Shown here: piece by piece, positions 21,429 through 30,699 of the stretch | Numbering within the stretch: position 1 is the first letter of the stretch | Layout of the letters: every line of letters begins with the position of its first letter | Assembly (NCBI GenBank): GCA_003427395.1 | Contig: BFEA01000987.1 | Location: 172,354-211,143, forward strand | DNA: 38,790 nucleotides | Source: Chara braunii | Taxonomy: Eukaryota; Streptophyta; Charophyceae; Charales; Characeae | Direction of reading: 5' to 3' | Program-made: the position numbers and the translations under genes | The notes under the pieces: generated by a model | What the model saw: only the letters and a program-made list of their open reading frames with translations | Told to the model about the DNA's origin: nothing | The model's database searches: none

Positions 21429-21604
21429 CGCCCCCCCACCAGGATCTGACCGTGCCGCACCGTGGATGTAGCGTCCCCTCGATGCCGCTGCACCCTGACG
21501 TCCCCGCCGCTCCTGCCGCCGCGTCCCCTCGATGTCGCGCAAGACCAGTGTCCACCAGCACCCCGGCCGACCGCCCAGCAGCACGCCAAGCAGGCGGGCA
21601 GCCT

Positions 21605-21705
21605 CGCCCGGTCGCCCTCGGCCCTGATCGGCCTCGAACGGCCGCGGTCGGCCGTGTTCGGCCATGCCCGGCCGCGGCCCGGCACTAAAATGGCCGCGCG
21701 CTGGA
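21605..21705. repeat. CGGCC/GGCCG array at the right flank of the hAT gene
   Basis: About eight CGGCC or GGCCG words, including CGGCCGCGGCCCGG, lie just upstream of the transposase start. It mirrors the array at 15729-15796. It may be the subterminal transposase-binding region, or simply a GC-rich promoter or leader. Confidence 0.45.
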
Positions 21706-21905
21706 AAACGACGCGCGCGGCAATGGCGACGACCGTGCGGCGGGCGCTGGGCGGCGCGCGGCCGCTGTCCCGCGTGCTCGCGCGGCGCGCGCCGATGCAG
21801 GGTGCGTGGGAAGAAGAAGAAGAAATCAAGGGTGAACGAACAGAAACACCGCTCAAAGTGGAGGACAAACTTAATTTGCCAAAAACACCACACAAAACAC
21901 GCAAT

Positions 21906-21951
21906 CCCTCTACCGGTTTCGACTTGTGCGTGACAAGTGTCTTCAGGAGGG
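21906..21951 (-). ncRNA. Hammerhead ribozyme, copy A, stem II weakened
   Basis: Same layout as the copy B ribozyme: 5' stem I at 21951-21947, CUGAAGA (21946-21940), stem II strands 21939-21933 and 21927-21921, GAA (21920-21918), A15.1 at 21917, CCGG, U16.1 and A17 (21912-21911), 3' stem I at 21910-21906. The closing base of stem II next to CUGAAGA is C here instead of G (21939), giving a C-C mismatch at 10.1/11.1. Self-cleavage is probably reduced. Confidence 0.78.
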
Positions 21952-22778
21952 TAAGTCAAAAATCGATGGGAACGTCTTCCCATCTTCATCCTTTATAGCC
22001 CCGAATCGCTTCGTCATCAATCAACCCATTCTTCCCCTTCTCCCTTTCTCTCTTCTTCACGCCTTCTTTCCCTATCCCACCGTGTTTCTGACATGCCTGG
22101 CCGATCATCACTACCAGCGGATCCCAACCACCGCTAGCCATAGCAACGTGAATTCCTTGGACTGCGTGCTTGCGCTCTACACATATGACGGTCGGAAAAA
22201 AGGGAGAGAAGACTCCCTTCGCCTACCTTGATATGTAAACTTCGATCGAGGTGCTCATTTTTACTTGGTAGCTTTGTTTTCCCACCCGTTGTACGCGTAC
22301 CAACGGGCGGGAGTCTCCTTCCAGAAGGCGGGAGTCAGAGAGCCCAAAACCAGAGGGGCAGACCTTCGGAGCAAAAACCCAACCCAACGCTTCAATTTTG
22401 GGCCAACGCGTGCCCAAATGGATGGTGCGGTACCGCCCCCGACACAGTGCTAAAAAAACTGCATTCTTTCTCTACTTTTCCTTCTATTTTTTCCTCTACC
22501 CTCGACAAAATTACACGCAGTCCTCCCGCCCACCAGCCTATCTTTCCTAGTATCCAGCAACGGAAAAACTTAGAACCGGACTGAACCGAAGACGATTGAG
22601 AAGCCGAGAACGAAAAAATAGACAGATACCGAAAAACCAGAGCCAAAAATCAGAACCAGAAATTAGAACCGGAAATCAGAACCAAAAACCAAAAAACAGC
22701 AGACGGACAGCCCCTCCCCTCCTTCCTCAGAGTGCGGTTCTTCCCTTTAGGCGGGGGTAGACCTGGGTGATCCAAGAT

Positions 22779-25696
22779 TTTCAGGGACCCCCAACCACCT
22801 TGGCAAAAAGAGCCAAAGATCCGAAGAAGACCTCCGAGGTGTATCCTCGGAGGCGTGCTTCTCTTGTAATGCAAATATTTGACGTCCAAGCCGCCTGTTC
22901 ATCAGTCGCTGTTCGCCACACCCTGAGCATCGACGCCGTTAGGGTGAACCTTTTCGTTTTCTTTGATGTGTAGTATCCGAAATCCTGCATGGAGTGAAAG
23001 TGGAGATGCTTGTCCTTCATCAGCAACATCTGATTCTTCATTCGTGGGAAAATGTGCACCCTAGGAGGATCTGGTTCAAGGAGAATCCTGCACCCAAGGA
23101 AGTCCCATGCATTCGCCCCTTCGTCTTTCCTCACTAATGTTAAGGACTCAGGGTCGCATGTTGCAAATCTGTCAAATAGTGCACTCGCCTCCTGGTAGCT
23201 ACCTTGCGTCGCCTTATCCATCACGACAACGATTGAGACATCGTCCACCATTCTAATTCCGACTATCAAACGCCGGTCATTCCCAAGACTGCTAAGGAAA
23301 TCGAATTATGACTTGGCGCACAAGAGGTTAGCAAGTGTTGGGGACGAGTGTTTACCCATTGGTATACCAAATACCTGCTGGTATACCTTCCCTTCACAAA
23401 TTGTGAAGGTATGATCAAGCTTGAATCTCAACATGCTGAAGATCATTTGAAACGACAGAAAAAGATAACCATCTTCCCTACAGGTGGTCGTGGTCATACT
23501 GCAGTTCTTTCCCCTCCTGTTGAGCTTCACCCCCGCCAGTCCCCTCCTCTCATGCATTTGAATCAACCAGGTTACCGACGTGATGATATCGTCATGGGGG
23601 AGCTTAGCAAACATATCTTTTATGTCATAGCTCCTTCCTACGACCGTATCCCCAAACTCCGCCACAGCTGCAACCTTCTTAGTCATGACTGCCTTCAAGC
23701 GGTCCGTAGCATGTAGGCTAAAGTGTTGATTCTCCGGCAGGCACCCAAGCATATACCTCAGGGCTCTACCCAATCTAGAGCTCACTGTCCTGGATGGTTC
23801 CGACCACGACGGTGAGATCGGACGCCATCTTCCGTAATCCTTATCCTTCGGATTTACATAGGCCCTTCCCAGTCTTCCACACGTCCGCCACGTGGCTACT
23901 TGCGGGAGTCTGGCTTCTTTGTACGCAGCCTTCGACCCTGCTAATACCCACTCTTCATTCTGTGCCTTACTTACGAAGCCGGGATTCCAACTGAACGTCA
24001 TGCGGAAGCCATGGAAGTACAGCACTGGACATATTACCAGAGTCGCGCCAGGATTCCTATCCAACGGCACCAGGACTAGAGAGCGTATGGCGCGCACGTT
24101 GAGGGCGACCTCCTGCTCGGTCAGCGCAGATGGCAATGCCATCTGCTCATAGACACATCTCCGGACATCTGCGTCAGACAGTTGTGGCAAATTGTTCCTC
24201 CATGTCTTCGGTATCACTTTGATGATGGCCTCTAGGAGTTCCAATGTGTTTACGGCCCTACCGCAAGTAACATTCCTTGAATTGAGAACCAACCGATGTA
24301 CACCTCGCACCTCGTCCAGTCTCGTCCGCACGTGTCCCTGAAACCTTTGTGGCGACAACCTCGAACACGTACATCCCTCCTCGCCATTCTGCAGCTTCTT
24401 TTTGTAGTTGTGGATGATGTTGGCAACCGTCCTGCCCTTCGTCTTAACCATCCTCATCCTCTCTATCACGAGAGTGCGAATGGCTTCATCAGGTACGAAT
24501 ATAGTAATCACCTTCGTCATGAGGTCCCTAACAACACTCTGATTCACCTGGACCGAGTACGGAATCTTCACGTACAATCTCCTTCTCACCTCGACTCCAA
24601 ACTTCTGCTTCAATACACGCGAGATCCGGTTCTTCAAACCGTTTCGTGTAGTGCTGCTCGAGAACAAGCCCGCCGTCNTGTATAAGGCTACGAGCTTCCT
24701 ACTCGATAGCTTGTACATGGTGCGGACCCGCCAGGGTTGCATCAGAGTATCTCGAAGAAAGCGCTTGTTCCGCTGCGTGCTGGTCGGGGTTGANACCAGA
24801 TTGACTATCCTAAACACACAGCCTGCTTCAATATCCCTCTTAGCCTCCGACAACTTCTTCCGAGTCTGCCCAATGAGGATATAGGTCTGTTCGTATTTCT
24901 CCCGCAACTTCTTCCATGAGCCGACCCAAACCCTTCCCGCTTCTGAGGTCAATCTCACTTCTTGCTTCCCATTGATACTATCTAAGAGATCTGTCAGCGA
25001 TGCATACGATTTCGCCTCATACCGGAAAAAGACTATTCCACCGTCCCTATCATCTTTCCTCCCTCTCAGTCTCCCCTTCCGTCGATTCTTCGGTCGTGTC
25101 CTCACACACCCAATCGTGTTAAGAACAGGCGAGAACCTGTGAATCATAGATCTTTCAACTACTAGCCCGTCGTCCACACTCGTCACTAATGGCAACACTA
25201 TATACCTGTTCCATCCATAGAATCTCAACCACGAATTCATCTTCGGCGCATTCCCAACCCCACCCGTCTTTGAGCACCTAATATGCTCCGCCCAGCGTGT
25301 GATTATACGCCTAACCGTGCACCCCACATAGAATTTCTTACAAAAGGGACTCACCACTGCATACACGCCGGGCTGATTGGTATCTACCCGGTGCGGATCT
25401 ACATACCTCATAATCTTCCTCATCCATGGTACGTGCCCCCGGACGACCAACAGCAGAACCAACAGGGCCAGCTGATTCTCCTCATCTCTACGTAGCAATG
25501 GATGGGCTCCGGACGCCTCCCTCTTCCCCCTCCCCAAAAAGAGCTCATGGATACGTGTTGTCGCGGCCCATGAGGTAAGCTGTCTACCATCATCACACAT
25601 CCTTGATCTCGACCCCTCCTGGTTTCCGTATTGGCGTCGGCTGCTCGTATCGTTCGAAGAATCCTTCATATGCGAGTTTGGTCCTGCAGCGTGCAA
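22779..25696 (-). pseudogene. PLE ORF2: GIY-YIG endonuclease plus reverse transcriptase, with two stops
   Basis: In this family the nuclease nicks the target and the RT primes from it. The GIY-YIG domain lies at about residues 110-195: GVY (110-112), FYVG (122-125), Arg 130/134 and the catalytic Glu in VERSMIHRFSPVLN (E181). The RT follows: YDIKDMFAKLP (first catalytic Asp), FGIPMGKHSSPTLANLLCA, and RMVDD near 23245. This nuclease-first order is opposite to canonical Penelope. A TAA just after LLCAKS (near 23306) replaces a GAA codon present in copy B, and the later TGA at 22779-22781 is TGG in copy B, so both are probably private mutations. The first ATG lies inside ORF1, in the +1 frame relative to it. 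Confidence 0.88.
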
Positions 25697-26651
25697 TTTG
25701 CTCTATAGCTTGCTCCTTGACTACGTACTTAACTCCCTCCTGATCCCAGATCCTGCGAAGCTCTGTCGCTTTCATGGCACTCAGCGCGCGTGTCTGAGAG
25801 AGTGCATACTCAATCAATTCCTCACTTGAGCCTCCCGCAGGGCCCACCTTCTTAGGAGTCAAGAAACCTTCGTCGTTACCGTCCTCATCCGTCACTTGTG
25901 CTTTCCCCCTCCGCTGCAATGTCTTCTTCCTCACCGTCTGACTCGTAGTCTTACTTACGATTGGTGATTTGTTCTTATTCTTCCTCTTCCGCTTCTCCAA
26001 TGTCTCAACCAGCTTCTCGGTCTCGTCTCGTACTTCGTCACTTTCGTCGTCGGACGCTGTGATGTAGTTCCTGATCTCTTGGATCATGCGCGCCTTGGTC
26101 CGTGGAGACCGCTTTCTTGAATCTGCCGATGGCTGCTTAACCGTTGGTATCTGTATCGCCAACTTCCGTTGTGTTAAAATCTTCACTATCGTCGCTTCTA
26201 GTCGCGCCTTCCTTGCTTCTTCGTCTCGTAACTTCTCTCCTTCTCTCCTTTCTTCCTCCTCTTTCCTCCTTGCCTCCTCGATCTCTCGCTGCTTTTTCTC
26301 CTCCTCTTCCTTCTCCCTCTTCACTATCCTACGCAAAAGCTCCTTCATCTCCTGATCTTCTTCCGGCCGCTGCTTACTCGCCGCTTGCGAGCAATTGTGA
26401 GAGTAATGCCCCGTCTTTCCGCATATGAAACATGTAACGGTCCCGTACGCTGCTGGGCCGCTGTTCTGTCCAGCCAGGGGAGATCCGGGCATGCCTTGCC
26501 CCATCATGGGGCTAGCCATCCCTTGTCCAGTCAAACCCTGACCTGCCATCCCGTGCCCTACCATGCCAGGGCCACCCATCCCGCCCACATTAGTCTGCAT
26601 GTTTAGTGAAGTCGTGCTAATACTACAATCGCGTGCCCGATAGCGGTGCAA
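25593..26651 (-). CDS. PLE ORF1: Gag-like protein with CCHC zinc knuckle
   Basis: A 352-residue frame with no stop, likely a nucleic-acid-binding partner of ORF2. A Gly/Met-rich N terminus (20-70, GMxGxG repeats) precedes one zinc knuckle CX2CX4HX4C (C74, C77, H82, C87). A strongly charged coiled coil of Glu/Lys/Arg follows at about 100-160, then a basic, Lys-rich stretch (200-270). The C-terminal segment (about 285-330, MKATELRRIWDQEGVKYVV...) resembles a SAP-type helix pair (inference). Met 18 is an alternative start. The last 104 bp overlap ORF2 in a different frame, so ORF2 may be made by +1 frameshifting or reinitiation. It lies between the tandem junction and ORF2, hence inside the unit. 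Confidence 0.8.
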   Translation of the reverse strand: MHRYRARDCSISTTSLNMQTNVGGMGGPGMVGHGMAGQGLTGQGMASPMMGQGMPGSPLAGQNSGPAAYGTVTCFICGKTGHYSHNCSQAASKQRPEEDQEMKELLRRIVKREKEEEEKKQREIEEARRKEEEERREGEKLRDEEARKARLEATIVKILTQRKLAIQIPTVKQPSADSRKRSPRTKARMIQEIRNYITASDDESDEVRDETEKLVETLEKRKRKNKNKSPIVSKTTSQTVRKKTLQRRGKAQVTDEDGNDEGFLTPKKVGPAGGSSEELIEYALSQTRALSAMKATELRRIWDQEGVKYVVKEQAIEQIARCRTKLAYEGFFERYEQPTPIRKPGGVEIKDV

Positions 26652-26989
26652 ATCCGATCAAGCAAGCGATATGTCTTGTTCAGGCTCGGCACCACTTTCA
26701 ATTTATACAGTACGGAGGAGCATTTGGACCGTCTTGTAATCGGGAAGAGAACGAGCCGACATAACGTCCCTAGCAATCTCTCGTTGCGCTTCAAGTATTC
26801 CATGATATTATGCCTCACCCGCACGCTATTCCTATCCGTGACTGACATCCGCAGGATGATGTTATTGCCAAGTTGCCGCAGAACCCGGCAGAGCCGTCTT
26901 AACCCCCGCAGATGCTTGAAGATGAGGATACTCAGCTTCAGCATCCATGACCCGACAACCATCCCTCCTATTCGCTCCACAACACCCAC
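26603..26989 (-). CDS. Possible upstream frame in the PLE leader
   Basis: A 128-codon basic frame in the 443-bp leader, overlapping the start of ORF1 by 49 bp. The product is rich in Leu, Arg and Val with no recognised domain. It could be a small leader protein or a chance frame. Confidence 0.2.
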   Translation of the reverse strand: MGVVERIGGMVVGSWMLKLSILIFKHLRGLRRLCRVLRQLGNNIILRMSVTDRNSVRVRHNIMEYLKRNERLLGTLCRLVLFPITRRSKCSSVLYKLKVVPSLNKTYRLLDRICTAIGHAIVVLARLH

Positions 26990-27178
26990 CGCCTATCCCC
27001 CTCACTCCAGTATCCGGTTCCTTGCTACTGACGTAGTCGAGAACCACGCGACAACGCACACGGCCCAAGGCACGTTGATCGTCGCGTCTACCTTGAAATC
27101 AAGGGTGAACGAACAGAAACACTGCTCAAAGTGGAGGACAAACTTAATTTGCCAAAAACACCACACAAAACACGCAAT

Positions 27179-27224
27179 CCCTCTACCGGTTTCGACTTGT
27201 GCGTGACAAGTCTCTTCAGGAGGG
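27179..27224 (-). ncRNA. Hammerhead ribozyme, copy B, complete type I core
   Basis: On the minus strand: 5' stem I CCCTC (27224-27220); CUGAAGA (27219-27213); stem II GACTTGT (27212-27206), loop CACGC, ACAAGTC (27200-27194), seven perfect pairs including the G-C next to the core; GAA (27193-27191); A15.1 (27190); CCGG; U16.1 (27185); A17 (27184); then 3' stem I GAGGG (27183-27179), five perfect pairs. Predicted cleavage is between 27184 and 27183, at a GUA triplet. Stem III is the tiny palindrome ACCGGU, as in the minimal hammerheads known from PLEs, which favour dimeric action. Confidence 0.88.
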
Positions 27225-27954
27225 TAAGTCAAAAATCGATGGGAACGTCTTCCCATCTTCATCCTTTATAGCCCCGAATCGCTTCATCATCAATCAACCC
27301 ATTCTTCCCCTTCTCCCTTTCTCTCTTCTTCACACCTTCTTTCCCTATCCNACCATGTTTCTGACATGCCTGGCCAATCATCACTACCAGCGGATCCCAA
27401 CCACCGCTAGCCATAGNGCGCGTTCGAGGAAGCTACAGCGTGAATTCCTTGGACNGCCTGCTTGCGCTCNACACATATGACGGTCCGAAAAAATGGAGAG
27501 AAGACTGCCTTCGCCTACCTTGATATGTAAACTTCGATCGAGGTGCTCATTTTTACTTGGTAGCTTTGTTTTCCCACCCGTTGTGCGCGTACCAGCGGGC
27601 GGGAGTCTCCTTCCAGAAGGAGGGAGTCAGAAAGCCCAAAACCAGAGGGGCAGACCTTCGGAGCAAAAACCCAACCCAGCGCTTCCATTTTGGGCCAACG
27701 CGTGCCCAAATAGATGGTGCGGTACCGCCGCCGACAGAGTGCTAAAAAAACTGCATTCTTTCTCTATTTTTCCTTCTATTTTTTCCTCTACCCTCGACAA
27801 AATTACACGCAGTCCTCCCGCCCACCAGCCTATCTTTCCTAGTATCCAGCAACGGAAAAACCTAGAACCGGACTGAACCGGAGACGATTGAGAAGCCGAG
27901 AACGAAAAAACAGACAGATACCGAAAAACCAGAGCCAAAAATCAGAACCAGAAA

Positions 27955-29837
27955 TCAGAACCGGAAATCAGAACCAAAAACCAAAAAACAGCTGACGGAC
28001 AGCCCCTCCCCTCCTTCCTCAGAGTGCGGTTCTCCCTTTAGGCAGGGGTAGACCTGGGTGATCCGAGATCTCCAGGGACCCCCAACCACCTTGGCAAAAC
28101 GAGCCAAAGATCCGAAGAAGACCTCCGAGGTGTATCCTCGGAGGCGTGCTTCTCTTGTAATGCAAATATTCGACATCCAAGCCGCCTGTTCATCAGTCGC
28201 TGTTCGCCACACCCTGAGCATGGACGCCGTTAGGGTGATCCTTTTCGTTTACTTTGATGTGTAGTATCCGAAATCCTGCATGGAGTGAAAGTGGAGATGC
28301 TTGTCCTTCATCAGCAACATCTGATTCTTCATTCGTGGGAAAATGTGCACCCTAGGAGGATCTTGTTCAAGGAGAATCCTTCACCCAAGGAATTCCCATG
28401 CATTCGCCCCTTCGTCTTTCCTCACTAATGTTAATGACTTAGGGTCGCATGTTGCGAATCTATCAAATAGTGCACTCGCCTCCTGGTAGCTACCTTGCGT
28501 CGCCTTATCCATCACGACAACGATTGAGACATCGTCCACCATTCTAATTCCGGCTATCAGACGCCGGTAATTCCCAGGACCGCTAAGGAAATCGAATTCT
28601 GACTTGGCGCACAAGAGGTTAGCAAGTGTTGGGGACGAGTGTTTACCCATTGGTATACCAAATACCTGCTGGTATACCTTCCCGTCACAAATTGTGAAGG
28701 TATGATCAAGCTAGAATCTCAACATGTTGAAGATCATTCGAAACGACAGAAAAAGATAACCATCTTCCCTACAGGTGGTCGTGGTCATACTGCAGTTCTT
28801 TCCCCTCCAGCTGAGCTTCACCCCCGCCAGTCCCCTCCTCTAATGCATTTGAATCTACCAGGTTACCGACGTGATGATATCGCCATGGGGGAGCTTAGCA
28901 AACATATCTTTTATGTCGTAGCTCCTTCCTACGACCGTATCCCCAAACTCCGCCACAGCTGCAACCTTCTTAGCCATGACTGCCTTCAAGTGGTCCGTAG
29001 CATGTAGGCTAAAGTGTTGATTCTCCGGCAGGCACCCAAGCATATACCTCAGGGCTGTCCCCAATCTAGAGCTCACTGTCCTGGATGGTTCCGACCACGA
29101 CGGTGAGATCGGACGCCATCTTCCGTAATCCTTATCCTTCGGGATTACATAGGCCCTTCCCAGTCTTCCACATGTCCGCCACGTGGCTACTTGCGGGAGT
29201 CCGGCTTCTTTGTACGCAGCCTTCGACTCTGCTAATACCCGCTCGTCATTCTGCGCCTTACTTACGAAGTCGGGATTCCAACTGAACGTCATGCGGAAGC
29301 CATGGAAGTACAGCACTGGACATATTACTAGAGTCGCGCCAGGATTCCTATCCAACGGCCCTAGGACTAGAGAGCGTATGGCGCGCACGTTGAGGGCAAC
29401 CTCCTGCTCGGTCTGCGCAGATGGCAATGCCATCTTCTCATAGACTCATCTCCTGACATCTGCGTCAACAACTGTGGCAAATTGTTCCTCCATGTCTTCC
29501 GTATCACCTTGATAATGACCTCCAGGAGTTCCAATGTGTTTACGGCCCTACCGCAAGTAACATTCCTTGAATTGAGAACGAACCGATGTACACCTCGCAC
29601 CTTGTCGAGTCTCGTCCGCACTTGTCCCTGAAACCTTTGTAGCGACAACCTCGAACACGTACATCCCTCCTCGCTATTTTGTAGCTTCTTCTTGTTGTTG
29701 TGGGTGATGTTGGCAACCATCCTGCCCTTCGTCTTAACCATCCTCATCCTCTCCATCAGGAGAATGCGAATGGCTTCATCAGGTACGGATATAGTAATCA
29801 CCTTCGTCATGAGGTCCCTAACAGCACTCTGATTCAN

Positions 29838-29839
<2 letters not shown>
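27955..29839 (-). pseudogene. PLE ORF2 fragment, copy B (RT part)
   Basis: It starts within the linker before the RT and includes SYDIKDMFAKLP, the PMGKHSSPTLANLLCAKSEF block and RMVDDVSIVVV. Unlike copy A it keeps GAA after LLCAKS and TGG at the 3' stop site of A. Its own damage includes a TGA at about 28376 (TGC in A), a TAA near 28245 (AAA in A) and small frameshifts (for example near 29450). The coding end visible here is at 27955, which suggests that intact ORF2 extended further than the stop in A. Confidence 0.85.

Positions 29840-29884
<45 letters not shown>
29838..29884. repeat. (CT)n microsatellite at the 5' break of PLE copy B
   Basis: A run of about 47 bp of CT/TC joins directly to the truncated end of copy B. 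It could be the pre-existing insertion site, or sequence added during 5' truncation. Confidence 0.93.
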
Positions 29885-29886
<2 letters not shown>

Positions 29887-29888
<2 letters not shown>

Positions 29889-30152
29889 TTCAAATGTACA
29901 CAATCATTGGTGCAGAACTGCAATTCATTCTGGTCCGCACACTCATAAATACGAGTCATCTTACTCCTCTAAGTCGGATATGTCCGATGCCAAACTTTAT
30001 TGATGCTGGAATGTGCTCAGTTACTGTAATAGCGGCCTTCAAATCTACACAATCATTTGTTAAGAGGTTCAACTAATTGTGCTCCTCAACACAAGTCAGT
30101 TCAAGTCATTATACTCTTCGGATTCGGACGAGTCTGGTGCTAAACTCCGAGT
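29887..30152. repeat. Two diverged direct repeats of about 115 bp
   Basis: Blocks starting at about 29887 and 30037 share 'cttcaaatntacacaatcatt', 'cggantnngnccgan', 'gatgc(c)aaact' and similar words. The rest of 30153-30690 is AT-rich and then GC-rich unassigned sequence with no gene signal. Confidence 0.5.
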
Positions 30153-30699
30153 GCGACTCGAAAGTAACGATGACTGTGTCTTAGCACATATCGACTACGG
30201 TCGTCGTACTCGAAAGTGATTTCACTACTGGTTCGGATGTGTCCGTATTTGGTATACTACCCTAAATTATACACTGTGTTAGTGTGTCCTAAATTCGTTT
30301 CAAAATAGTACACACAATAATGTACTGTTTTAACAAATAATATGTTAGTAGCAAAAATGAAAAATGTGACGCGCGGTATTGACTTCACCGTTTAATTTTT
30401 TTTTCTTCATTTTTTTGATATTATTCCTGGAAAGATCACGGCTTAATCCACAGGATATCAAATTTTCATATTTTTTTGCCAATTTTTTTTAGCGCGAAAA
30501 ATCGTCAAAGTTCGCGCTTAAAAATGTTTGGCCCAGACCCGCCTGCGCCTGACAGTCGCCGGCCCCCCTAAGAACCCGGTTCGTAAGGCCGGGAGAGTTT
30601 ATTTTAGGTCGGCGGGGGTAGTGGTGGTTTAAGTGACCGGTGCCGGTCATGTTCATGGTGACGACACTGCTTGCTTGTCAACGAGGCGCTGCAGTTGTC

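Larger units (their letters stand above)
21822..27094 (-). mobile_element. Penelope-like element with N-terminal GIY-YIG (Chlamys-type), full-length copy A
   Basis: One 5273-bp unit on the minus strand: leader (27094-26652), Gag-like ORF1, overlapping GIY-YIG/RT ORF2, then about 950 bp of 3' UTR with AGAACC-rich short repeats (22590-22690) and a hammerhead ribozyme. Its 5' end directly abuts the 3' end of a second, 5'-truncated copy at 27095, the head-to-tail arrangement with pseudo-LTRs typical of PLEs. The 3' terminus is fixed by comparing the two copies: similarity begins at GAAATCAAG (21822 and 27095). The plus-strand flank is a short AAG microsatellite (21811-21821). ORF2 carries two stops, so this copy is not autonomous. 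Confidence 0.88.
27095..29839 (-). mobile_element. PLE copy B, 5'-truncated, upstream partner of the tandem
   Basis: 2745 bp, by eye a few per cent diverged from copy A, covering the 3' part of ORF2 and the whole 3' UTR. It starts (5') abruptly in ORF2 at a CT/GA microsatellite (29838-29884) and ends at the junction with the full-length copy. It supplies the upstream pseudo-LTR. Relative to A it has a 17-bp insertion near 27418 and private stops. Confidence 0.9.

Noticed and set aside
21429-21989. N-terminal extension of the hAT transposase frame
   Set aside because: This part of the open frame crosses the PLE 3' boundary at 21822 and the CGGCC array. The same residues occur in the 3' UTR of the other PLE copy, so it is chance readthrough.
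22890-23035. Extra CTGATGA words on the minus strand (near 22899 and 23015) as further hammerhead ribozymes
   Set aside because: They lie in ORF2 coding sequence and lack a following stem II/GAAA and matching stem I.
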